DNA from: Bacillota bacterium
GTDB lineage: Bacteria > Bacillota > Sulfobacillia > Sulfobacillales > JAIMBI01
Length of the DNA stretch: 64,000 nt
Reading direction: 5' to 3'
Assembly: GCA_021846505.1 (NCBI GenBank)
Contig: JAJZWV010000006.1
Span: 1-64,000, forward strand
Below are positions 33,373 to 40,637 of this stretch, one piece after another (within the stretch, counting starts at the first letter, position 1; each line of letters opens with the position of its first letter). The notes beneath the pieces are model-generated. The model saw only the letters and a program-made list of their open reading frames with translations. It did no database searches and was not told the origin of the DNA. The position numbers were made by a program, and so were the translations under genes.

Positions 33373-33785
33373 CCTCGGACTGGATTCTCTACTCCGACGG
33401 GGCGTCGCGCGGCAACCCCGGGCCGGCTGGCTACGGCGCCTACCTGGTGGACCAGCGGTCCGGCGCCGCCGTAGAGCTGTCGGGCTACCTAGGACTCACC
33501 ACCAACAACGTGGCCGAGTATCAGGGGCTGCTGGCGGGGCTGCGCCACGTGCTGGCTCACGGCGGCGGGCGCGTCGCTGTGCGGGCGGACAGCCAGCTCA
33601 TGATTCGGCAGCTGGAAGGGCGCTACCAAGTCAAACATCCTCGACTGGTGCCGCTCCATCGGGAGGCTATGGCGCTGCTGGCCCGCACTGCGGGCTGGAC
33701 CGCCACCCATGTCCCGCGCGAGCAAAACAAAGAGGCAGACCGGCTGGCCAACCGCGGCATCGATGAGCATCACCGGGCGCCTTAG
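33369..33785 (+). CDS. rnhA: Ribonuclease H type I-like protein
   Basis: A 138-residue RNase H fold enzyme that cuts RNA in RNA-DNA hybrids. The four acidic active-site residues can be placed: Asp10 (SDGASRGNPG), Glu50 (NNVAEY), Asp74 (ADSQLMI) and Asp124 (KEADRLAN), with the His of THVPREQN before the last. It lacks the basic handle of E. coli RNase HI, as in Bacillus YpdQ/RnhA-like proteins. The start overlaps the NIF3-like gene stop (ATGA). Confidence 0.9.
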   Translation: MTSDWILYSDGASRGNPGPAGYGAYLVDQRSGAAVELSGYLGLTTNNVAEYQGLLAGLRHVLAHGGGRVAVRADSQLMIRQLEGRYQVKHPRLVPLHREAMALLARTAGWTATHVPREQNKEADRLANRGIDEHHRAP

Positions 33786-33821
33786 GCGTCCTGACATATG
33801 GGCCGAAGGGAGATTCTGGGC

Positions 33822-34727
33822 ATGCGATGGCAGGCGCACACCTCACTCACTAGCATTTCCGATTTGGATCGCGAAGACATCGATCGGCTGATGGCCCTGG
33901 CGGGGCAGATGGCGGGGGCGCGAGCCCCCGCCATCAATACGCTCGCGGGCCGCATCGTGGCGACCCTGTTTTACGAAGTCAGCACACGCACCCGCCTGTC
34001 GTTTGAGTCCGCCGCGCTGCGCTTGGGCGGCCACGTCATTTCGGTAGCCGACGCCGCGACGTCCTCGGTAGCAAAGGGAGAAACGTTGGCAGACACTGTT
34101 CGCATGGTGTCCGGCTATGCCGACGCCATCGTGCTCCGGCATCCCGAAGCCGGCGCCGCCCGCGCCGCCGCCGACGCCCTTGACGGCCGCGTGCCGGTCA
34201 TCAATGGGGGCGACGGTGCGGGAGAGCACCCCACCCAGGCAATGACCGATGCCTTCACGCTGCATCAGCACTTTGGCCGCTTAGATGGCCTCACCGTGAC
34301 ATTCGTGGGTGACTTGCGCTATGGGCGCACGGTGCATTCGCTGATGGCGCTGCTGGATCACTACGAGCTGAGGGCGGTGCAGCTGGTGGCGCCGGATGGC
34401 TTAGAGGCACCGGCCGGCGGCATCCTCGGCGGCGCACGGGTGGAGCGCATCGACTCGCTGGCCGACGCGGCCGCCAGCACCGACGTCCTGTACATGACGC
34501 GCATTCAGCACGAGCGCCTGCCGGCGGGCTCGTCGGCGCCCGCGGCGCTTCAGGTGGATCGGGCGGTGCTGGACGCACTGCCGGCAGAAAGCTTGATTTT
34601 GCATCCGCTGCCGCGCCGCGATGAACTGCCGCCGCTGGTGGACGAGGATCCGCGTGCCATTTATTTTCGACAAGCCGCCAACGGCGTCCCGATGCGCATG
34701 GCGCTCTTGACTCATGCCATCGGCTGA
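33822..34727 (+). CDS. pyrB: Aspartate carbamoyltransferase catalytic subunit
   Basis: A 301-residue ATCase that makes carbamoyl-aspartate in pyrimidine synthesis. Carbamoyl-phosphate loop STRTRLSFE at residues 54-62, the 80s-type loop TSSVAKGET, GDGAGEHPTQAMTDA, and the aspartate-binding HPLPRRDELP are all present. The start ATG 33822 has AAGGGAG nine bases upstream; ATG 33798 is less likely. No other pyr gene or pyrI is nearby; the 36 bases before it show no PyrR-type leader. The RNase P RNA promoter follows 28 bases after its stop. Confidence 0.9.
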   Translation: MRWQAHTSLTSISDLDREDIDRLMALAGQMAGARAPAINTLAGRIVATLFYEVSTRTRLSFESAALRLGGHVISVADAATSSVAKGETLADTVRMVSGYADAIVLRHPEAGAARAAADALDGRVPVINGGDGAGEHPTQAMTDAFTLHQHFGRLDGLTVTFVGDLRYGRTVHSLMALLDHYELRAVQLVAPDGLEAPAGGILGGARVERIDSLADAAASTDVLYMTRIQHERLPAGSSAPAALQVDRAVLDALPAESLILHPLPRRDELPPLVDEDPRAIYFRQAANGVPMRMALLTHAIG

Positions 34728-34754
34728 CGCGCCCAGCGGCGGAAACATGTGGAC

Positions 34755-34783
34755 TTGAAGGGCAGCGCGCTGCCGGCTACACT
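34755..34783 (+). promoter_or_regulatory. Sigma-A promoter of rnpB
   Basis: TTGAAG (34755-34760), a 17-base spacer and TACACT (34778-34783) lie about ten bases before the expected 5' end of the RNase P RNA. Confidence 0.8.
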
Positions 34784-34793
34784 ATGTGATGCA

Positions 34794-35170
34794 CGCGAGT
34801 GGACACGACGGCCGCCGCGCCTCTGTGAGTCGCCTAGCGCCTCACTCAGCGAGGAGGAAAGTCCGAGCTGCACAGGGCAGGGTGCTGGATAACGTCCAGT
34901 GGGGGCAACCTTAAGGAAAGTGCCACAGAAAATAAACCGCCCGGCGGCAGCTGACGCGGTTGCCATCGGGTAAGGATGAAACGGTGCGGCAAGAGCGCAC
35001 CAGAAGCTTGGCGACAGGCTTGCTTGGCAAACCCCACCCGCAGCAAGACCAAATAGGGGGAGGATGACGCGGCCCGCCGACTTCCCGGGTTGGTCGCTCG
35101 AGGCGCCGGGCAACCGGCGCCCTAGATAGATGGTCGTCCACGACAGAACTCGGCTTATGGTCGACTCGCT
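34794..35170 (+). ncRNA. rnpB: RNase P RNA, bacterial type A-like
   Basis: The catalytic RNA of ribonuclease P, which matures tRNA 5' ends. Universally conserved parts are seen in order: GAGGAAAGTCCGAGCT (34851), GGATAACGTCCAGTGGGGG, AAGGAAAGTGCCACAGAAA, GGTAAGGATGAAACGGTG, GCGACAGGCTTGCTTGGCAA with CCCACCCG, and AGATAGATGGTCGTCCACGA then AGAACTCGGCTTATGG near the end. P1 pairs CGAGTGGAC with GTCGACTCG, fixing the ends near 34794 and 35170. The architecture (long P12 region AAGAGCGCACC, P15 GGTTGGTCGC side) fits type A rather than the Bacillus type B. Confidence 0.95.
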
Positions 35171-35180
35171 TGTGCGTCAA

Positions 35181-35212
35181 GCCGACTTCTGGCTATCCAG
35201 AGGTCGGCTTTT
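35181..35212 (+). terminator. Rho-independent terminator after rnpB
   Basis: A 12-pair hairpin GCCGACTTCTGG / CCAGAGGTCGGC (one G-U) with loop CTAT, followed by TTTT. It ends 5 bases before the convergent comB stop and may serve both. Confidence 0.85.
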
Positions 35213-35217
35213 GGCTA

Positions 35218-35940
35218 TCAGCCCCACGCTCGCTCAAAATACCCACCCGGCCCCAACACGGGCACCACGGCATACCTATCGCTCTGGGCGGCCCACGCCA
35301 CGTCGTCGGCAAAGCCGCGGCCGATAAGTTCTTGACCAGAGGGGGTGCCAGCCAGCACCGCCGCCAGGGTCGGCTGCGCTGATTCAAACGCGGCGCGCGC
35401 CGCCCGCGCACTATCCCCCAGCTGACTCCAGGGCAGGTGGGCCGCGATCGCCCCGACACCCAGCCAATCCTCCAGGGCCGGGCGCAAACTGCCGTCGGGC
35501 CACCGCTCGCCGGCGGCAACGAGCTGAACCGGCCCGCCAGCCGCGGCAGCCCAGCGGGCCACAGCCGCCGCATTCACCGGGGCGCCCAGCGCCACCTGAA
35601 CCCCCGGGCCGCGCTGCTGCGCCGCCAGCGCGCACGTGGCTCCATTGGGCGAGGGCAGTACCACATGGCAGCCGGCCGCCAGGCGCGTGAGGGAGCGGGG
35701 CGACCCGCTTGGCTCAGATTCTCCGCGGCGCCCGGCCAGAACCGCGCCCACGGACCGCGCATAAGCCGCGGCCGCCGGTGCATCGCCCCAGCCATAGGGA
35801 TGCACCAGCACCTCTTTGTCCAGCGCTGCCGCCACAGCCGTGGAAAAAATCAGCACGTCCGCCACCACGACGGCGGCCGGCGCTCCGCCGGCCCATATTC
35901 CCGCTGGACCCCACTCGCACTGTATCGGCCAGTCCGCCAC
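35218..35940 (-). CDS. comB: 2-phosphosulfolactate phosphatase family protein (ComB-like)
   Basis: About 240 residues of the ComB family, Mg-dependent phosphatases first described for coenzyme M synthesis but also found in bacteria (including Bacillota) without that pathway. The family patterns are VVVADVLIFSTAVAAAL near residues 24-40, LAGRRGESEPSGSP, VVLPSPNGATCA and the C-terminal FADDVAWAAQSD. The bacterial substrate is not established. The start is GTG 35940 with GGGGGAG upstream; the ORF is open beyond but that part has no family match. It converges on rnpB. Confidence 0.8.
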   Translation of the reverse strand: MADWPIQCEWGPAGIWAGGAPAAVVVADVLIFSTAVAAALDKEVLVHPYGWGDAPAAAAYARSVGAVLAGRRGESEPSGSPRSLTRLAAGCHVVLPSPNGATCALAAQQRGPGVQVALGAPVNAAAVARWAAAAGGPVQLVAAGERWPDGSLRPALEDWLGVGAIAAHLPWSQLGDSARAARAAFESAQPTLAAVLAGTPSGQELIGRGFADDVAWAAQSDRYAVVPVLGPGGYFERAWG

Positions 35941-36017
35941 CGGAGCTCCCCCTTTGGAACGCCGATTGTAGCAAACGAAGTGGCGCGCCGCGATCAAGGG
36001 CGCCGGTCGGCTGTGCA

Positions 36018-36480
36018 TTGGCATACTGCTGGATGTACCGGGACGGAAAACTGCGCGTTCTGAGAGAGAAGCTGCCGACGGGTACCATCATCGTCAAGCC
36101 ACCGAAGGCGCTGCCCACGGGGCGTGTACGCCCGCGTGTCGTCGTCCGATCAGCGTTCGGATCTTGAAGGGCAGGTGGCGTCCGGCCTGAACGGCCATCG
36201 GCCTAAGCTGATGAAACTCCGCGCGGACCCATCGGGGGCCATCGTGGCGGTGGAGCACCGCGATCGGCTGATGCGAGTCGGCGCCGAGTACGTCGAGGCG
36301 GCCCTGGCCGCGCCACGACGTCGCCTGGTCGTGGTAGACCCGGGCGAAACCCCGGACGACCTCGTGCACGACATGATCGAAGTCCTGACGTCGTCTTGCG
36401 CCAGGCTGTCCGGCCGGCGCTCGGCTCGGCCCCGAGCGAACCGCGCGGTGAAGTGCGCCGCCGAGGCATCGGCGTCATGA
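36018..36480 (+). pseudogene. IS607-family TnpA (serine recombinase) relic
   Basis: The frame before 36167 encodes YRDGKLRVLREKLPTGTIIV, the linker after the MerR-like HTH. The frame after it (to 36480) encodes ARVSSSDQRSDLEGQVA with the catalytic Ser, then SGLNGHRPKLMKL, VAVEHRDRLMRVGAEYVEAA and VLTSSCARLSGRRSARPR of the resolvase domain. About 25 residues between the catalytic strand and SGLNG are missing, and the N-terminal HTH is gone. Confidence 0.75.
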
Positions 36481-37465
36481 CCGTGAAGCAGGCGTGGCGG
36501 TGCGACCTGGCGCCAACGACGCGCCAGGCGAACCTGCTCGCGCGCGCCGCCGGCCCGGACCGGTTCGCGTGCCACTGGGCCTGGCCCTTTGCCGCGGCCT
36601 TCTTGGCACGAACCGTCCCGTCCCCAGCGAACCCGAACTTCACCGTCTGTGGCCCGGGTGCCAGCGGGAGAACGCGCCGCGGTGGTCCGAGGTGTCCCAG
36701 TGTCCCCCCAGGAAGCCCTGCGCGCCCTGCGGCGCGCGGTTGACCACTTCTTCGCGTCCCGGCCAGGGCAAGCGCGAGCGCGCAAAGATTGGCTTCCCCG
36801 TGCCCTCCAGAAGGGCCGGGACGACCGCTTCCGCCTGACGGGCGCGACCCGGGTCGGGCGTCCTGGCGTAAAGCTCCCCCGGATCGGCGGGGTGCGAACC
36901 GACCCGCCGACGGCGAAGTGCCGGGGGCGGTCCGCGGCGGGGCGGCGCGAGGCCGATCGCTGGCCCGCCGCGGACCCGGTGAAAGTTGAGCGCCCCGACG
37001 CCCAGCCCCACGCGGGCGGCCTCGGCGGCGGGGACCTCGGGCTCAAGGCGTTCGCCGTCCTCTCCGATGGCACCCTCGTCGTGCCCGAGCAGGCGCTCTC
37101 CCGGGCCCTCACGGCCTGGCGGCGTCGCCGCCAGGCCCACGCAAACAGCGTGGGGCCAAGAGACGGCGCCAGTCCGCGCTCTCCCGGGCTCGGCTCCATC
37201 GTCGTGTGCGCACCCGCCGCCTGGCGCGGGCGATCTCCGGGGGGCGTTTCGCCGCCTGCTCGCATACAAGGGCCCGTGGGACGGCCGGCGGATCGTGGAG
37301 GCCGACCGCTGCTACCCTTCCTCGCCGACGTGTTCCGACTGCGGCACCGTGAAGGCGGAGCTGGCCTTGTCCGAGAGCCTCTTCCGGTGCGAGGCGCGTG
37401 AGCTTAAGACCGACCGCGATCTGAACGCGGCGATCAACCTGGCGCATTTCACACAGGCGGTTTAG
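36477..37465 (+). pseudogene. TnpB relic
   Basis: The start (MTVKQAWRCDLAPTTRQANL) overlaps tnpA by ATGA. Later frames give ALQKGRDDRFRLTGATRVG with LPRIGGVRT, GGGDLGLKAFAVLSDGTLV (first RuvC Asp), then in the last frame RRLLAYKGPWDGRRIVEADR, SSPTCSDCGTVKAEL (zinc finger, first CxxC) and TDRDLNAAINLA (last RuvC Asp). At least three frame changes lie at about 36700, 37150 and 37230. The second zinc CxxC is reduced to a single Cys (FRCEAREL). Confidence 0.8.
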
Positions 37466-37598
37466 ACCGCCCGTCGCCCCGAGTTCCGGGGAGGCCTTAA
37501 ACGCTCGCCGAGGCGACGCAAGACCCGTCGCGGGACCGATGCCGACGAAGCGATCATAGACCCTAGACATCAGAGACTGCGGGTTCAGGAACGGCGTA
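37466..37598 (+). other. Possible omegaRNA/right-end region of the IS607 relic
   Basis: The 133 bases after the tnpB stop hold no gene. They contain local pairing (GCCCCGAGTTCCGGGG; CGAGGCGACG with CGTCGCGGG) and end with CTGCGGGTTCAGGAACGG near 37590. In TnpB elements the guide RNA scaffold spans the tnpB end and the right end, so this is where it would lie. Sequence evidence for a functional guide is weak. Confidence 0.25.
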
Positions 37599-38208
37599 GT
37601 GCCATTACCCACCGGCGCAGCGATGGGAAAAGCGGCCACGATGCTGAGTCGGCCTCAAACTCAGCGCCGGGCGAAACAATTTCTCCAGCGCGAACACCTG
37701 CGATGTGCGGTCCCGGTGCCGCTGTCTCCCCTCTGTGATCGCTTGGGGTTCGCGCTGCATCGAGCCGCACTGCCGGAGCCGCTGGCCGGACGGATCCTGC
37801 GCCAGGATCATCAGTGGTCCATCTATGTGGCGGGTGACCAGCCGCGAGGGTGCCAGTGCTTTACGGTCGCGCGCGAGTGAGGCCCCTGGGAGTTGGACTT
37901 GCCGGGCTCGACGCGGCCAACGTCGGTGGCTGCAAGGACAACGGCGCGGCTATGGCGTTCGCGCCGACCGGGCCGCCGATCTGCGGCAGCAAGCCGCCAA
38001 TCACTTTTGGGCCAAGCTGCCGATGCCCCAGGCGCTGGTCAACGCGTGCGGGCGAGACTCCCCGGTGCCCGACGAGTTGGCAGAGCAGTTTGGCGTGACC
38101 CGGTCCGCCAAGGCCGTGCGGCTGAAGGAACCGGTGAGCACGGGCTCACGGGCGGGCCAGGAATCCCGGCGCCCGATGAGCAGCCTGACTAGACCGCTCA
38201 CGCAGTGA
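37599..38208 (+). pseudogene. ImmA/IrrE-type metallopeptidase relic
   Basis: The first frame (37599-37880) has LCDRLGFALHRAALPEPLAG and ILRQDHQWSIYVAGDQP, matching the strand region before the active site, and stops at QCFTVARE exactly where FTxAHELGH should begin. A second frame (to 38208) has QQAANHFWAKLPMPQALVNA and ELAEQFGVTRSAKAVRL, the typical C-terminal helices of this family. The HExxH zinc motif is lost. Such peptidases cleave repressors of integrative elements or phages, so this may be mobile-element cargo. Confidence 0.65.
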
Positions 38209-38663
38209 GGCTGGCGACTGCGTCGACCTGGACGCAGGAGCCCTAGGGAATGAGGCAGCGGTTGAACTCCCCAAGGAGCGCAGCGCCTCGAGCACGGCAT
38301 CGCGGGCCAGCTCCTGTCACTCCTACAGCGCCGCGAGGCCACGGAAACGCCGTTCCGCCTGTGGCCGGGGAACATTGCACTCTTTTCGTTCATTGGGGAG
38401 GTCGCTGTCGCGTTGCGCGCCCTCCTGACGTTTGGCCGTGGTCTCTTAAGATTCCCCGCGTGGGCAACCCGTGCTGGGCCAGGGAGAATACTCCGTCCAC
38501 GCCGTCACGGCGCACATCGCTGCCGAGCACCACGAGCCGCTCGGCTCGCCTCTCGCGACCGACTCTGGCCGGGCCCCGCCAACACCGCAGCGGGGCACTT
38601 CTGTAGGAGTGCCCCGCTGGTCCGGGCCCACGGCCCCAAGCCCATAGCGCTGGAGCCCCGCGC
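38209..38663. other. 455-base stretch without a gene; contains one strong hairpin
   Basis: No ORF here is credible. The notable feature is a perfect 12-pair hairpin CAGCGGGGCACT / AGTGCCCCGCTG at 38588-38599 and 38608-38619, 44 bases past the metallothionein-like stop. It lacks a T-run on either strand but could end or protect the mRNA of the minus-strand copZ pair. Confidence 0.5.
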
Positions 38664-38852
38664 CTACGGCGCCGAGCTGTTGTCCTTGCATTCGCAGTGC
38701 GCGCAGCTGCACATCGACCCGCAGTTGCAGTCGTGATCACATTGGTCGCCGCGGCAGTTGGTGCAGCAGCAGTGGCCCGCATCCTCCGTCCCGGTCGCAT
38801 CCATCGCGGACACTGTTCGGAGCCTCGTCATCGTCGTCGCCGCCTTCCGCAT
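38664..38852 (-). CDS. Metallothionein-like Cys-rich protein
   Basis: A 62-residue ORF with eleven Cys and three His in the last 37 residues: HCCCTNC, DQCDHDCNC, GSMCSCAHCEC. This density and the CxC and CxxC spacing match metal-thiolate storage proteins rather than an enzyme. It lies 58 bases downstream of copZ on the same strand, so copper (or zinc/cadmium) buffering is a reasonable inference. The start is uncertain: ATG 38852, an ATG at about 38831 or a later ATG before MDATGTED; none has a strong ribosome site. It is not similar in detail to SmtA or MymT by eye. Confidence 0.6.
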   Translation of the reverse strand: MRKAATTMTRLRTVSAMDATGTEDAGHCCCTNCRGDQCDHDCNCGSMCSCAHCECKDNSSAP

Positions 38853-38910
38853 CAATCTCGGGCACGCGGCTAGACTTTACCGCTTCACCAAAAACATGCG
38901 CCCGACTGCA

Positions 38911-39126
38911 CTAGGCGACGTGGTAGCCGGCCTCTTCAATGGCGTGGGCCAGCGCCTCCAGGCTGGTGGCGCTGGGGTCGTACGCCACGTGCGCCCGCTC
39001 CTCTTCCAGGGAAACCTTAACGGTTTCGACGCCCGGCACTCCTTCGAGCGCTTCGCTCACGTTCATCACGCAGTGGTGGCAGGTCATTCCCGTCACCTTG
39101 ATGTCTGCTTCAGCCACGCTGGCCAT
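38911..39126 (-). CDS. copZ: Copper chaperone, HMA domain
   Basis: A 71-residue single heavy-metal-associated domain. GMTCHHC (residues 13-19) binds Cu(I); the rest follows the beta-alpha-beta-beta-alpha-beta pattern (VSEALEGVPGVETVKVSLEE, then ALAHAIEEAGYHV). It would pass copper to a P-type ATPase or a CsoR-type sensor, neither of which is in this window. ATG 39126 is preceded by AAAGGAGGCG. Confidence 0.95.
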   Translation of the reverse strand: MASVAEADIKVTGMTCHHCVMNVSEALEGVPGVETVKVSLEEERAHVAYDPSATSLEALAHAIEEAGYHVA

Positions 39127-39149
39127 GTAGCGCCTCCTTTAACTTGCCT

Positions 39150-39197
39150 GCGAGCGGCGGGATCGCCGCCCTTACGCGCCAACCTCCTGCCGCTCGC
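39150..39197 (-). promoter_or_regulatory. Inverted repeat in the copZ 5' leader
   Basis: GCGAGCGGC (39150-39158) and GCCGCTCGC (39189-39197) form a nine-pair stem just upstream of the copZ ribosome site. Inside it an alternative smaller hairpin (GGCGG/CCGCC) is possible. It could be an operator or an RNA switch. Confidence 0.35.
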
Positions 39198-39215
39198 GCC
39201 TCTTGGCTCACCGCG

Positions 39216-39221
39216 ATTATA
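39216..39221 (-). promoter_or_regulatory. Candidate -10 box of the copZ promoter
   Basis: A perfect TATAAT on the minus strand in GGGTATAATCG, 90 bases before the copZ start. No convincing -35 is found at 17 bases (GTGAAC), as expected for an activated or metal-regulated promoter. Confidence 0.45.
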
Positions 39222-39280
39222 CCCCATGCGCGCCTGGAGTTCACGCACTGCCATTGCTATCTAGAGGGAACTGAGGCACG

Positions 39281-39311
39281 TTGTGCAATGGCCGGCGCAA
39301 AGTGCTATGAT
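39281..39311 (+). promoter_or_regulatory. Candidate promoter of the HxlR regulator gene
   Basis: TTGTGC (39281) and TATGAT (39306) are separated by 19 bases. The palindrome GCACGTTGTGC (39276-39286) overlaps the -35 box and may be the autoregulatory site. Confidence 0.4.
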
Positions 39312-39354
39312 GGTCGGGGGGTTGGGGGCATGCGCCACCGAGGAGGAATCAGCG

Positions 39355-39705
39355 ATGGCACTCGAACAGGACAAGCGTGACCGCGCGCCGGCAGGGGATA
39401 ACGCCCACTGTCCCGTGGCGCTGACGGCCCGGCTGATTGGCGATCCCTATATCTTGATGATCTTGCGCGACTTGGCCAATGGCACGCTGCGGTTTGGGTC
39501 GCTGTCCGACTCGGTCAGCGTGAACCCGCGCACACTGACCGCCCGGCTCCGCCGCATGGAGCACGACGGGTTGGTGCAGCGCCACATGTTTGCCGAAATT
39601 CCGCCGCGGGTGGAATACACGCTCACCGAAAAGGGGCAGGCGCTCCTGCCGGTGGTGGCGGCGCTGCGCTCATACGGCGAGGCGTGGCTGGTCGACCCTG
39701 TTTGA
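39355..39705 (+). CDS. HxlR-family transcriptional regulator
   Basis: A 116-residue winged-helix regulator of the HxlR/MarR-like group. CPVALTARLIGDPYILMILR (residues 19-38) is the family start with its conserved Cys and W/Y-I-L helix; RFGSLSDSVSVNPRTLTARL is the HTH, followed by the wing PPRVEYTLTEKG. The Cys may sense electrophiles or oxidants, as in other HxlR members. ATG 39355 has GAGGAGGA. The MBL hydrolase gene follows 49 bases later and is the likely target. Confidence 0.9.
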   Translation: MALEQDKRDRAPAGDNAHCPVALTARLIGDPYILMILRDLANGTLRFGSLSDSVSVNPRTLTARLRRMEHDGLVQRHMFAEIPPRVEYTLTEKGQALLPVVAALRSYGEAWLVDPV

Positions 39706-39754
39706 CCACGGTCGCTGGGCCGCTGCTGCGCGCCGAAAGGACGGGAGCACCATC

Positions 39755-40573
39755 ATGACCTCAAGGGCGGTACCGCGGCGCCTTCAGCTGTCGATTATTC
39801 CCGTGGGCGCCTTTGATCTCGAAGTGGCCGCGCTGACGCCCGGCGATCGGTCGGGCCGCCGGACAGCGGCACCAGTTTATGCCTACTTGGTGGACACCCC
39901 CCAAGGCTTGCTGCTGTTCGACACCGGATGCTCGCGCACGCTCATGGCCGATCCCCGCCGCATCTTGGGAGCCGGGATGGCAGCCCTCACGCCGATGATG
40001 GACGCGAGCCGAGACTACATCACGGAGCGCTTGCAGGCCATGGGGGTAGACCCCGCGGCCGTCGCCATGGTGGCCACCTCGCACCTGCACTTTGACCACG
40101 CGGGGGCCAACGCTGACCCCGCGTGGGCCGGCGCCACGTTTTTGGTCCAGCGTGCCGAGTGGGAAGCGGTTCGCAAGGCACCCCACCAGTATCCCGACCC
40201 GGGGCTGGCGCCGCCAGCGGGGGCCCGCCTCCAGCTGCTGGACGGAGACACCGAGGTGGCCCCCAGCGTGACCCTGGTGTCCACCCCTGGACACACCCCC
40301 GGCCACCAGTCGCTCATGGTTCGGTTCGAACGTGGCGGCGGGGTGTTCATCACCAGCGACGCGGTCTACACGCGGGCTCACTACGACCCCGGGCATGTGG
40401 GAGCGGCTGTGGACCCCCAGCAGAGCGCACAGTCGGTGGCGCGCATCCAAGCCCTCTGCCAGGAGTACGGCCTGGTGCCGTTTTTCAGCCACGATCCCCA
40501 TCAGGCGGCGGACGAAGGCTGGCAAATGGCGCCTTATGCCTATGCGGCCCATCCTTTCCCGACTAGCAGCTAG
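39755..40573 (+). CDS. MBL-fold hydrolase, AHL-lactonase-like
   Basis: A 272-residue metallo-beta-lactamase fold protein resembling N-acyl homoserine lactonases (AiiA type). TSHLHFDHAG is the HxHxDH metal motif, VSTPGHTPGHQSL and the SDAVYTRAHYDP region give further ligands, and FFSHDPHQ near the C-terminus supplies the last His. Whether it is a quorum-quenching lactonase or another lactonase/esterase cannot be said. ATG 39755 has GGGAG seven bases upstream. It lies directly after the HxlR gene. Confidence 0.85.
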   Translation: MTSRAVPRRLQLSIIPVGAFDLEVAALTPGDRSGRRTAAPVYAYLVDTPQGLLLFDTGCSRTLMADPRRILGAGMAALTPMMDASRDYITERLQAMGVDPAAVAMVATSHLHFDHAGANADPAWAGATFLVQRAEWEAVRKAPHQYPDPGLAPPAGARLQLLDGDTEVAPSVTLVSTPGHTPGHQSLMVRFERGGGVFITSDAVYTRAHYDPGHVGAAVDPQQSAQSVARIQALCQEYGLVPFFSHDPHQAADEGWQMAPYAYAAHPFPTSS

Positions 40574-40637
40574 ACTGCCAGGTTCGAACAGGACTTTCGG
40601 CGCGGAACGCGAATGCATCCCCTGAGGTGTGAGAGCC

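Larger units (their letters stand above)
36018..37580 (+). mobile_element. Decayed IS607-type insertion element
   Basis: Relics of a serine-recombinase tnpA followed by a tnpB pseudogene overlapping by ATGA, in the standard IS607 order. Both genes are broken by frame changes and internal deletions, so the element cannot move by itself. The left end is not visible (tnpA lacks its HTH start). The right end is probably between 37480 and 37600. G+C content and codon use here do not stand out from the host. Confidence 0.75.
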
